From Cotesia glomerata (taxonomy: Eukaryota; Arthropoda; Insecta; Hymenoptera; Braconidae), in assembly GCF_020080835.1 (NCBI RefSeq), contig NC_058162.1, positions 21,520,144-21,584,143 of the forward strand: a DNA stretch of 64,000 nt, written 5' to 3'. The notes beneath the pieces were generated by a model, which saw nothing but the letters and a program-made list of their open reading frames with translations, was not told the origin of the DNA and ran no database searches. A program made the position numbers and the translations under genes. Of this stretch, positions 50,801 to 62,789 are shown piece after piece. Within the stretch, counting starts at the first letter, position 1. Every line of letters begins with the position of its first letter.

Positions 50801-51389
50801 AAAATAAAGAAGAACTTGTTGCTATTTTAGAAATATTTGGACAAGCATTATTGCAGCTTGATGTCAATATATTTCGTCAGAGTTTACAGAGTTTGGAGCA
50901 ATTAAATACAAGGTGGAGATTGTATCAAAGGGAAGTTTTTAAAAATCATCTACTGGAACGGTTTTTGATGGCATTATTTACAGTGTTGATTCAAAAGTGC
51001 GTATTTATTTTATTTTTTAAAAAATACTGTAATACAGTCTGTAATAAAATTTGTTGTTACTTTTCAGATCGCATAATTTACTAGCAGATGAAATAGCAAT
51101 AGCAATCCACAATTTAGCATCTGTAAATATAACGTGGTTCTTTAATAATTTTTTAATGACATTTTTGGCTAATTGTGAGTGTCTTGATGATACACAGCGA
51201 TCAACTTTGCTTAATAATTTTGATAAGTCAACGGTAAGTATCAATCAGTAATTACTCGAGTTGATTACCTACGATATCTTATTATAATATCTCGATTCTT
51301 TTTTAAATCAGGATCAGCCAACGCTTACGAGATCTGTACTGCGATTTGTATCTGATCTGCGATGTTATCAAATGTGTCAACTAGTGTAA
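44849..51389 (+). CDS. Xpo6: Exportin-6 (Ran-binding actin/profilin exporter)
   Basis: Ten exons: 44849-44851 (ATG only), 44939-45139, 45211-45402, 45481-45640, 46694-46944, 47007-47170, 48187-49803, 50718-50996, 51068-51233 and 51312-51389; 1036 residues, all joins GT/AG and in frame. The first coding exon is a lone ATG before gtaagt; the protein then reads M-DDAAALQRLEQLMTEFF. The N-terminal part (about 30-200, LRSTLYTLSLEH-like and IVKLVVDIAKHDWPHFYPDF) is the exportin-1-like/importin-beta N-terminal domain; the rest is HEAT-repeat-like helices. Exportin-6 carries actin-profilin out of the nucleus with RanGTP; the fly gene is ellipsoid body open. Somewhat shorter than vertebrate forms. Introns 4, 6 and 7 are filled by repeats. 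Confidence 0.9.
45752..45985. repeat. Tigger/pogo-like fossil and start of a CAAGAA MITE
   Basis: CAGTAGAACCTCTATAACTC at about 45754 is the typical terminal sequence of Tigger/pogo elements; the matching right end is lost. From 45975 a CAAGAA-rich foldback begins. Confidence 0.5.
45975..46690. other. Rest of exportin-6 intron 4
   Basis: CAAGAA/TTCTTG-rich hairpin (about 45979-46080) similar to the elements at 47236 and 56704, an (ATT)n stretch near 46290, and otherwise AT-rich sequence. Confidence 0.4.
47236..47400. repeat. CAAGAA-type foldback in exportin-6 intron 6
   Basis: Poly-A followed by repeated TTCAAGAG / CTCTTGAATC words that pair with each other; same family as 56704-56906 and the truncated copy at 17962. 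Confidence 0.55.
47411..48128. repeat. MITE family A (TTACAAGTGGGGTCAACC ends), copy 1
   Basis: Left end TTACAAGTGGGGTCAACC and right end GGTTGACCCCACTTGTAA are perfect 18-bp inverted repeats. It fills most of exportin-6 intron 6. Copies 2 and 3 are at 52499-54462 and 57070-57493. Confidence 0.85.
49831..50543. repeat. 713-bp foldback flanked by TTAA in exportin-6 intron 7
   Basis: Ends GGGGGGAAATACGTGTAGAA and its near complement TTCTATACGTATTTCCCCCC, flanked by TTAA on both sides. The arms remain complementary deep inside (GGAGATATCAGCTGATACAC and its reverse complement), so the whole unit folds back. TTAA plus a G-run start resembles the transposon at 40728. Confidence 0.85.
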
Positions 51390-51846
51390 ATAAAATTCCA
51401 CGACTATAAGATTTTTTAAATTAATATTAAAACAGATTTTTTATCAATTTTTCATCTAAATAGAATAAACTTATAATTAATAACAGTATAGTGAAACACT
51501 GCCGTACTTTTATAATGTGAATGAACTGTTGAAAAAAAAAAAAAATTAAATTAAGATTTGATTAGTGAAAAAAAAAAGTTAATTTATCTAAAAATTATTT
51601 TTCAGACAATGATTGGTAGAAAAACACGATAAGAGTCACCCTCACTGATAACAAAATTATATATATATATATTATTCTATATAAAAGTGAGTGATAACCC
51701 GTTAACTAAAGTCATTATTAAAAACTAAATACTCAGTTTTTTAAACAAAGTTTTTAAATAATAATTATTTCTATTCAGTTACTTATATTATAGTATAGAT
51801 TATAGATGCCATGTTATACAAATTAATTATACATTTAAATACAAAA

Positions 51847-53388
51847 ATGTCTAACCAAACACGCACTCTTGTTACTGATTCAAAATATAATTTTCTAAAG
51901 CAACTAGGATTGACTATCGAGAACCCGGGTCTTTTTGATGGTCGGTGGGGAGGCTCTGGCAAGGTAATATTTATAATTTAATATTTTAATTATTTTATTA
52001 TTTTTTATTAACAAAAAATAATTCATTTAATAGATAATTGAGTCAATATCGCCTGCAAGTGGTAAAGTAATAGCCAAAGTGCGTGAATCAACACCGCAGG
52101 AAGCCATAAACGCTGTAACTGAAGCACGTAAAGCCTGGCCGTACTGGTCGTCTCTGCCAGCACCAGCCCGAGGGGAAATAGTACGGCAAATAGGTGATGA
52201 ATTACGTCGTAATTTGAAACCACTTGGGCAATTAGTGTCCCTGGAAATGGGTAAAATACTAGCTGAAGGTGTCGGTGAAGTTCAAGAGTACATTGACATC
52301 TGCGATTATGCTGTTGGCTTATCACGGATGCTGCCCGGTAATTTGTTTCCATCCGAACGTAAAGATCATGCATTGCTAGAAAAATGGAACCCTGTGGGTG
52401 TAATTGGTGTCATCTCGGCATTTAACTTTCCAATTGCAGTTAATATTTATTATTTTTTAAATTAATTATTCTACTGAGTTATTTATTTCGGTTATTATTT
52501 ACAAGTGGGGTCAACTTCATTTTGGGCCATAACTAGGTGAAAAATTAATATTTCCGTGAAAGGAAAAGATAAAGATCTCGATAGCTTTTTTGCCTTTAAA
52601 AGTTGGAAAAAAATTAGCTTTCATGTTTTTGAATAAAATTTCTATTTTATCTTTTTTTGATGTATTTTTTTTAAAGTACATAAAAAAACGAACAATTAAA
52701 AAAAAAAATTAGAAAAATGGTTCACCCTAAAGGCCATCCCTGCAACTTCCCACTAATTCCATTCATGGGCGCTTAAAATTGTACTTATGACATTTATGAG
52801 ATTTTTGAGCTCAAAATATAATTTATGTGATATTTTGAGCTCGCTGAGTTTAAAGAAATAATATTTCTATGCATTTGAGCTCTCCCAGTTCAAAAGTCTG
52901 ATAGAAGTTTCATAGAACGCTATTTTTGGAATTTTCAAACCGCAATAACTTTTGAATGGATCAACCAATTTTCACGCGGTTGGCGGCATTCGACGCAGTT
53001 TTATTATCCTCCTAAGTTATTTTCAGGTTTTAATTGATCGAACCAAAAATTTCGGAGTAATCCCGAAAAAACACTTTTCGGTTTTCTTTCGTTATCTCTC
53101 GAACGAATCAACCGATTTCGACCATCTTGGTGGCGATCAACGTGGTTTTTCAAGCTTAAGGGCGGATTAGTTTTTGAAGTTGATCGATAAAGCCGTTTAA
53201 AAGTTATTCCAAAAAAACCACTTTCAAAAAAAATTTTTTTCTTATTTTTTTTGAGATTTTTCAAAATTTCTCAAAATCTATCGGTCCGAATCGGTTCAAA
53301 TTCACAGGAAATCTAAGTTTGAGGGAACTCTTTAAAACGTCGTTTAGTAGATTCCGATCGGTTTAGTCGTTCAAAAGTTATAAGCGAG

Positions 53389-53463
<75 letters not shown>

Positions 53464-56290
53464 ACAACATCGCGGGGATAGTCAGGGAAGCTTCCTATGT
53501 CCTTAAAACGTCGAGATCTGATGAAAACTCGATTTTTGTAAAACGGGGTGAAAACAATAACTTCCCGATTTTTGAAAATCTTCGATTTTCTTAGCGGGAA
53601 GTTAAAAATTTAACATGGCCCAGCATGGATTGACATCACATGGAAAAAACAAGATTACACTGGATAACATTCCAGATTATACTTAGTGACCATTATACTC
53701 AGTGACATCTGTAGTGAAAAAAATTTCAGATAGTAACTAGTATAATCCAGATTATACAGAGTGATATCTGGATTATACTCATTGTAATCTCCTATTTTCC
53801 CAGTAAAATCTCAGATTATACCGCGTAAGATTCCACTGAATATAATCCGAGATTGTATCCTGTAAAATTTGGATTATACTTAGTGGAATCTTGGATTATA
53901 CCCAGTGATATTTCCGCGATTTTTTTTTAACCCCTGCGCACTTAGCATTATCATATGACAATGAACACGTTAAATCTTATTGTTACAAGTCTAAACATAA
54001 AAATACACATCTTGTACACTATTTTTACATATCTTGTAATTTTAATAATTATAATGGCTATTAAACATATTGTTGCATAGCACAAAATATAAATGTTCGC
54101 ACACTAATTAATGTACCGATTATATTTTTTTAATGTTCAATATACTGATAATTGACTATAATTCACAAATTGTAAACAACACTACGCACAGACGCTAGAA
54201 AGAAAGTGGCGCAGATATCACTGAGTATAATCCAAATTCTATAGGATATAATCTCGGATTATATCGAGTGGAATCTTACGGGGTATAATCTGATTTTACT
54301 GAAGGAAATGGGAAATTACCATTTGCCATTCGGTATCTGCCTTGGCATAATTTTTTAATAAACTAAACTAAACTAAAAATTACAATGAGTATAATCCAGA
54401 TACCACTCAGTATAATCTGGAATGTTATCCAGTGTAATCTTGTTTTTTCCATGCACTTGTAAATAATTACCTTTATTTCTTTACTGGATTCGAAATAATT
54501 TATTTTATCTTACAAAAGGTTTACGGATGGAATAGCGCAATTGCAATGGTTTGCGGTGACGCTATTGTGTGGAAAGGTTCACCAACGACTTCGTTGGTAT
54601 CAATAGCAACCACGAGAATAATAGCAAGTGTTCTTGAACGCAATGGAATTCCAGCTTCAATAGCGTCCCTAGTAACTGGTGGTGCTGATGTTGGCGAGGT
54701 TTTGGTCAACGATAAACGATTGCCACTGATATCTTTTACTGGAAGCACTGTAGTTGGCCGTGAAGTTGCTATTAAGGTTCAAGAACGCTTTGGTAAATCG
54801 TTACTGGAACTAGGTGGCAATAATGCGCTAATCGGTAAATTCAATTCTATTCATTTTATTCGGCTCCCCGCCTTTATTAATCCGCAAAAATTACCCATGT
54901 CAAAATTTCTCATACAAAAATATCTCAAGTACAATAATTTCTCAAACCAAAATTCATCACATCATAAATTAATCTGACGAAAATTAATCATCATTTACGA
55001 AAATGCTTATATATCTCTAACGATAAAATGAACCTTTGGTCATGGTTTTTTGTGGGTGTTTATTCGACATTAGACAAACACATACGCTTGATACCGTGTT
55101 GAGAAATTTCGGTCTGAGAAAATATATTCGAAGATATTTTTGCCATGAGAAAATATTGCTAGGATAAAATATTGCATAAGAAATTTTGTCATAGGTAATT
55201 ATTGCATGAGAAATAAAAGACGGTCACCATTTTATTCTTATCTGTTCAAAATTAATAATTGTCTTTAATTATCTGTTTAATAATGTTGATCAGTTGCTAA
55301 TGACGCTGATCTGGAGATGGCTGTAAGAGCTGCTGTGTTTTCATGCGTTGGAACTGCTGGACAAAGATGCACGACAACGAGACGCTTGATTTTAGATTCT
55401 AAAATAAAAAATGAATTTGTTGGGAGATTACGCACTGCGTTCAAAAGTATTTTAGGAAGAATTGGAGATCCTTTAGATGAGGCGACACTCTATGGACCTT
55501 TGCATAATCAACATGCGGTTGACGCTTTTAAAGTAATATTATTTAAGCTTAGTTGTGGTATTTTAATAATTCTTTGTTATTGACGAGGTATTTTTTTTTC
55601 TTAATAAATAAATACAGACAACGGTAGCAAAAGCTGTAGCCAATGGTGGAACGATTGAATTCGGTGGCAAACAAATAGATCGTCCAGGCTTTTACGTCGA
55701 GCCAACAATTATTTCAGGACTCGGATCGGACGATGAAGTTGTACAAAAAGAAACTTTTGCACCTATTGTGTATATTTTAGAAACTAATTCCATTGAAGAT
55801 GCTATCGCCCAGAATAATAGCGTTGAGCAAGGTCTCAGTAGCTCTTTGTTCACTAAAAATTTGTCAAGCGTATTTCAGGTAATGCAAAAAATTTATTTAT
55901 TATTACAATATTAATATTAATTTTCATTATTAGAACGAATTCTGATCTGAATAAAAATTAGATTTGACTGAAAATTAAAAAATTCATGATCAATCGATAA
56001 AAAAAATTTTAATATTGACTAAAATATTTTTTCATGTATTAATATTTATTATTAATTATTTTTATTGAATCTATTAGTGGATAGGCCCACACGGATCTGA
56101 CTGTGGAATCGTCAACGTCAACATTGGAACCAGTGGAGCTGAAATTGGTGGAGCTTTTGGCGGTGAAAAAGCCACTGGAGGTGGTCGCGAGAGTGGTAGC
56201 GATGCATGGAAAGCTTACATGCGTCGCTCAACAGTAACCATTAATTATGGCAACGAACTACCACTTGCCCAAGGAATAAAATTTGAATAA
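51847..56290 (+). CDS. ALDH7A1: Alpha-aminoadipic semialdehyde dehydrogenase (antiquitin)
   Basis: Six exons: 51847-51963, 52034-52438, 54519-54834, 55294-55532, 55618-55878 and 56078-56290; 516 residues, every junction GT/AG and in frame. The ATG at 51847 gives [14 protein letters not shown]; an in-frame ATG at 51811 would add 12 residues with hydrophobic and basic character, possibly a weak mitochondrial targeting extension. The catalytic centre is intact: Glu271 in ELGGNN, Cys305 in [12 protein letters not shown], and the NAD-site FTGST before them. Ends in the family signature ([17 protein letters not shown], then GIKFE). Oxidises aminoadipate semialdehyde in lysine breakdown and detoxifies aldehydes. 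Only 457 bp from the exportin-6 stop. Intron 2 is almost entirely nested MITEs. Confidence 0.95.
52733..53603. repeat. AACTTCCCGCTA-type element, copy 2, nested
   Basis: AACTTCCCACTAA near the left and TTAGCGGGAAGTT at the right end (53591-53603) are inverted repeats. Internal degenerate units of the AATCAACCGATTT type and an (AC)n tract at 53393-53460 match copy 1 at 36305-37198. Confidence 0.75.
53639..54453. repeat. MITE with 43-bp perfect ends (CATGGAAAAAACAAGATTAC), nested
   Basis: Terminal inverted repeats CATGGAAAAAACAAGATTAC... and ...GTAATCTTGTTTTTTCCATG are perfect for about 43 bp. The interior is rich in GGATTATAC / GTATAATCC words on both strands. No ORF. Confidence 0.85.
54835..55293. 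other. ALDH7A1 intron 3, nothing recognised
   Basis: AT-rich, 459 bp; ATGAGAAA(A)TA words repeat near 55140-55210 but no element boundary is clear. Confidence 0.35.
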
Positions 56291-56317
56291 AAAATAAAAA
56301 TTTGTAATTCATTAAAA

Positions 56318-58219
<1,902 letters not shown>

Positions 58220-58246
58220 CTATTTAATTACTTACCTACTTATTAA

Positions 58247-59624
58247 TTATTTGGTGTCAAATCGCGGTAATACAGGAAGTATTAAGTTGCCGAAGGAGGA
58301 ATCTTGCGTTACAAAGTAACCAAATGATGTAGCATGGGCGTTATGCAGTGCAGTACGTTGGTTTGCGTTCATATTTACTCCATCGTTAGTCGATGTCGCC
58401 TGATAAAATTATTTTATTTTACTTAATGTATTCAATATTTTTTTTCTTTCAATTATATGGGAGATTCTCTGTAAGGATGTTTTTTGCTGTCCCAGGCATT
58501 TTTTTTATTAGAAAAATTGTTATTTTGTTACTAAAAAAAATTTATTACGAAAGTAAAAAAACATTTCTATTTGGAGCATTGAAAACTAAAATGAAATAAA
58601 TTTTGGTTTTTTTGCTATAAATTCGTAAACCACCGAAATGTCGGTCCTCTGGGCTGTCCCATTCCCAAAATTAAAACTTTAAGATTAAATTTTAAGTTAT
58701 TCGTCAATAATATATAATTTGGTCCATAATGTTTATAAACTTAATTAGTTTATAAACAATCTTCTTCAATAAAAAGTACCGAAAATTAATTTTTTTCATT
58801 AAATTCATTAAACCAAAGTTTGTCCCACGCATTTTAAGATCAGTCCCCTGCCAGAAGTTCAAAGCCAAAAAAAAAAATCCAGCGTGTTATTTTACCTTTT
58901 GTAAGGTTTATAAGGATCTAACTAGCCTTGAGTAAATAACCATAGGGCTGTTAGCGCTTTATCGCTATTTTATATAGTGTCAAAGCACCGTTTGTGCTGG
59001 AAATATGTGTCTGGCCACTTCAAAACTCAGTCCCCTGGCAGCTATTTTTATTTATGAAATTGGATCCATAAGTCTTAATATTATTCTAATTAATGTAAAC
59101 ATTCATTGAGAACTTGAAAAGTTGAATGCATTGAAATAGTTTGTTTGATTTTTCTCAATTTGATAAAAAAAAAAAGTCCCCTGGCAAACAGTCCCCTGTG
59201 ATGTTATGTGTCAAAAGACACACAAATATCGGAAAAGCAAAAATTTATTCGGCTGTTTATTTATTATGATTAAGCTGATAGTTTTGTAGCCCTTGTTAAT
59301 TTTTTTTCTAATAAAATAAAAAATAATTTGATCGGACAATTTTGTACAGATTTAAGACGTCCTTACAGAGAATCACCCATATATTGATAATTAATAATTA
59401 CATTAGACGCTGATGACGTTGGCGGTGTGTTCAATGATGTACCCAGTGTTGGAGCAACACCTTGTTTCAATAACATTTGTTTCTTCAACTGCAACTCTTC
59501 CAATATTTTTCTGTTTTGCAATTCTAAAAATAAAAATTTATTAGATAAATTAAATTAAATTATAATTGTAGTTATAATAAATGAAAATATAATTACCTCG
59601 TGAATTAGGTTGTGAAAAAGCCAT
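58247..59624 (-). CDS. SOSSC: SOSS complex subunit C (INIP homologue)
   Basis: Three exons: 59624-59597, 59523-59402 and 58399-58247, 100 residues, GT/AG joins in frame. It begins MAFSQPNSRELQNRKILEE and ends with YFVTQDSSFGNLILPVLPRF, the highly conserved tail of the family. The SOSS complex (single-strand binding protein plus INTS3 and this subunit) acts at DNA double-strand breaks in the nucleus. The last intron contains a 926-bp transposable element. Head to head with Lis-1. Confidence 0.93.
58456..59381. repeat. Non-autonomous element in SOSSC intron 2
   Basis: Ends TATGGGAGATTCTCTGTAAG and CTTACAGAGAATCACCCATA are near-perfect inverted repeats. About 926 bp, with a recurring CAGTCCCCTGCCAG-like word on the inside. 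No transposase frame. Confidence 0.8.
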
Positions 59625-59879
59625 CAAATTAGGTTATGATTAAAAATGAAATAATTACGTCAAAAAAAAAAATATCTGGAATTATTCCGCATCAAATTGC
59701 GACTGAAAATATTTTAAGAGTAATTTTTTTTTTTTTTTTTTTACAATTAATAAAAAATTTCGTTTGTTACGAAGGTTTTAAAAACATCTCTAGGCGGCCA
59801 TTTTTCCCAAATTTATTTATTTATTCCAGAAGCCATTTAATCACTAGACTAAAAAAAGTTGTTTGCGCAGGCGTGTAAT

Positions 59880-60090
59880 TTGAGCGCCGTCTTGCGGGAA
59901 TATTTACAGCTCAGTCTGATCTCAGAAGTGGCCCCGAATGGTTGATTGACATTGGTTTTGTTTTTCTCGATCGTTTCATTTATTATATATATATATCTAT
60001 ATATACTGCAACGAACGTGAACATCATAAACCAGTAAAATAAGTGTGTGTTTCATTCATAAATTCATCTATAACCCTCATAATTATTAAC
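59880..60090 (+). other. Lis-1: Putative 5' UTR exon of Lis-1
   Basis: Ends at ATTAAC|gtaagt (donor 60091). Upstream, GC content rises over about 59880-59960, consistent with a shared divergent promoter with SOSSC. The exon start is not fixed by sequence. Confidence 0.5.
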
Positions 60091-60911
60091 GTAAGTTTAA
60101 ACTCGCACTAAGTACTCAATTTGCTATTAATAATTCCAAATAAATGTCATCGTAAAAAAAAAAACACTTAGCTATTTCATCAACCAGACGTGACGGTTCG
60201 TACCAAAATGGCCGTGCAAGATTTTACAACAAACCATTTTATTTTATATTCAATATTTATTATCACTCAGAACATGTTTTTTTTTTTTTTTTTTTTTTTT
60301 TATTCAAGTTTTCTTTTTATTTTACAAATTCGATTTCTTGAAAATATGCATCGGAAAAAGTAATTCCCGGAAAAAAAATTTTTTGTTTCTAAAACTCGCA
60401 CGTTGTAATTGATTTTTTTAGATAATTATGAATACTCTAAAAAACTAATTCTCCAAAATTAAATCAAAAGCGCTTAGTGATAGAATATTCTTGATTAAAA
60501 ATTTATGCGCGATTTTAAATTAAAAAAATTGGAAAAATTTTTTTAAATTTTCGGGGTGAGTAAATAATATGGGAAAATTTTTAATGTATATGGAATTATA
60601 ATATATATACAAACCGGGTTAATATTAAATGTATAAAGCCGGTTAGTTTATGTGTATGAATAGATGTACTGTATATCTATGAGTTAACTTGTAAAGAATA
60701 TCGATTATATGGTACACATAATCGCTAAAAAAGTTCGCGACGTCGCAATTGCTGTCTTTCTCTTTTTACTGACGTCGATTGTCAAGGTCTTATCCTTAAA
60801 ATCCTTAAAATAAACTTAGATACATATTATTACATATATACATATTATTGTTAATTTTATTAATTAGTGGAATTAATTATGACAATTTATTAATTTATTA
60901 TTTATTTACAG
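60091..60911. other. Lis-1 intron 1, nothing recognised
   Basis: AT-rich; poly(T) at 60279-60301. No gene. Confidence 0.35.
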
Positions 60912-61074
60912 AAGATGCTAATGGCGATTTATTGAAGCGAGCCGACTGTTGGTGTCCGGACTTGCTTATTATTTTTAAAATTATCATTGACTCAAAAAAA
61001 ATTGGTGTAGAATAAGCCGAGTTTATATCAAGGATCATGAAAATGGTGTTGTCACAACGGCAGAGGGAGGAGTT
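60912..61074 (+). CDS. Lis-1: Lis-1 (dynein regulator), first coding exon only
   Basis: After the acceptor at 60910-60911, a 5' UTR stretch leads to ATG at 61037 and the N-terminus MKMVLSQRQREEL, ended by gtaagt at 61075. This is the start of the LIS1 homology domain of the PAFAH1B1/Lis-1 family, whose WD40 propeller would follow in exons beyond the window; Lis-1 binds and regulates cytoplasmic dynein. CDS here is 61037-61074, partial. Two upstream ATGs open a tiny frame (MLMAIY then stop) in the leader. Confidence 0.85.
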
Positions 61075-62560
61075 GTAAGTTATAATTAAATTTCATTAAT
61101 TAGTTTATGTTAAAATTTTAAGTTTATAGATGAAGGGATGACTGATTTTTTTTTAGTTAGATAATTAGTCGTAAGTGATGGATTGGTGTTTTAGTTTTTT
61201 TTTCATTTTAATTGATGAATGACGTTGTGGATAATGTTTAATAATTTGTAAGGTAATGTGAATAATTTTTGCGAGACATTGAGGAGGTGAAGACGAGGGC
61301 AAGGGTGGATGTTTATTGAGCACGCGCAAGCTCTGGATCGATACGGAAAACTAGAGTTACGTGCATCGGCGGTGGTTGATAGAGAGAGAAAGCTATAGGA
61401 AGAGCTGGAGAAAAGTCGCGATAATGTTAAATGCCTGAGAGTGATGGAGGCTTTTAGAGAAAGAGAGATGGATTGAAAAAGGAGAGAAATCATGCATATT
61501 GATTAATAAAAATATATATATTTTATACTTTTATACTCTTGTACTTGTTCGAGACAAAAGTTAAATTACGTCATTTTTCATCTATGTCATTCGATTTGAC
61601 ATTCAAATAATTAGAATATTAATTCATGGTTCTGATTATAAACTTAGTACATTTGTGTTTTTTTACAGACTGTCTTTAGTAAAACACAAAGTATTTTTTA
61701 AATTTCTTCAATTTTATTCTATAAAATCAATTTCATTGCAAAATTGCATGTAACTTGACAATTTATAGAACTTACTTTCAATATAGATAGAATTCTAATT
61801 TATAAAATTGTTGGATTATAATTATAATAATTAATATTATGCCTGATACACGACTCTTTACTTATAAGTTACCGCGTTTTGTCGTTATGATTTGTTACTT
61901 TCTTTATTACCATGTATATTACTGAAAATTATCATGTAACGCATATTTCATCACTTTTATCGCAGTAATTAATTAGATAGATTAAATTTTAACAATTACG
62001 TATCATTATAGGGTGTTGAGATAATATTTTTTTAGAATTTTTATGACGTGATTTGTCAAACAGGACAGTAATACACAAAGTTATTAACGAGAAATTTAAT
62101 TAAAAATCCTCTAACAATTTACTTTATTCTAGGTTTATTAAAAAAGTGTTTAATAATTCACAGAGGAATATTTTTGCAAAAAGTCTAGATTTTTTTATTA
62201 TAAAAGTTGAAATTTGTAGCTGAAATTAATTTATACTTTTAATGAATAATAATTCAAATGAAAAAAATTTTTTAAAAGTGAACTTTGAACTTTACATTTT
62301 CTATTAAAAGAAATATGACTAATTTATAGATTTGAGAATTTTGTAATCAATAGTCAATAATCAATAATTATTAACAAAAAATTAATTAAAAATTATAATT
62401 TCAGGTATATGAAAATTTACTTTTTATTAGTCAATCAATGTTTAGAATTGTTCAATCTTAAATAATTAGTAAATTTAAAAATAAGGTTCTTATATTTTAA
62501 TTAATTTAAATCAGGATGTTGTAGACCAAATCGATGTTATGTTTTTTATTTCATTTATTT
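61075..62560. other. Lis-1 long intron, first part
   Basis: A purine-rich stretch at about 61260-61490 is less AT-rich; its open frames show no protein features. Otherwise plain AT-rich DNA. Confidence 0.35.
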
Positions 62561-62571
62561 TAAGATGCGAC

Positions 62572-62601
62572 GTTTCGTCAGTTTTATTCTGACATCATCA
62601 G
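62572..62601 (-). ncRNA. Hammerhead-ribozyme-like core
   Basis: On the minus strand: CTGATGA, then a 5-bp stem II (GTCAG/CTGAC) with a 7-base loop, then GAAAC. This order matches the catalytic core of hammerhead ribozymes, common in Penelope-like retroelements and retrozymes. I could not complete stems I and III with confidence, so activity is not shown. Confidence 0.4.
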
Positions 62602-62789
62602 GTACCTATGTGTTTACAAACAAATAAACAATTAACAATTTTCATGTAAAATCAAAAACTCAATACAAATATCTAAAAAATAAATTAATAAATACCTTAA
62701 AATTTTACAATATAAAAACACAGTCCTTAATTTACAAAAAATTACTGCGCATGACATTTTAATATACAAACAAATTTTTTTATTTTATT

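Larger units (their letters stand above)
52499..54462. repeat. MITE family A, copy 2, with two nested insertions
   Basis: Left end TTACAAGTGGGGTCAAC at 52499 and right end CTTGTAA at 54456-54462, with the family-A interior split at about 52730 by an AACTTCCC element and at about 53638 by a second MITE. The remaining right-hand piece, 53604-53638, still matches the family end. It makes up nearly all of the 2080-bp intron 2. Confidence 0.8.

Noticed and set aside
52023..52373. Antisense frame in ALDH7A1 exon 2
   Set aside because: Shadow of the conserved dehydrogenase exon.
61203..61493. 96-residue minus-strand ORF in the Lis-1 intron
   Set aside because: Ser/Leu-rich low-complexity frame from a purine-rich stretch; no splice or homology support.
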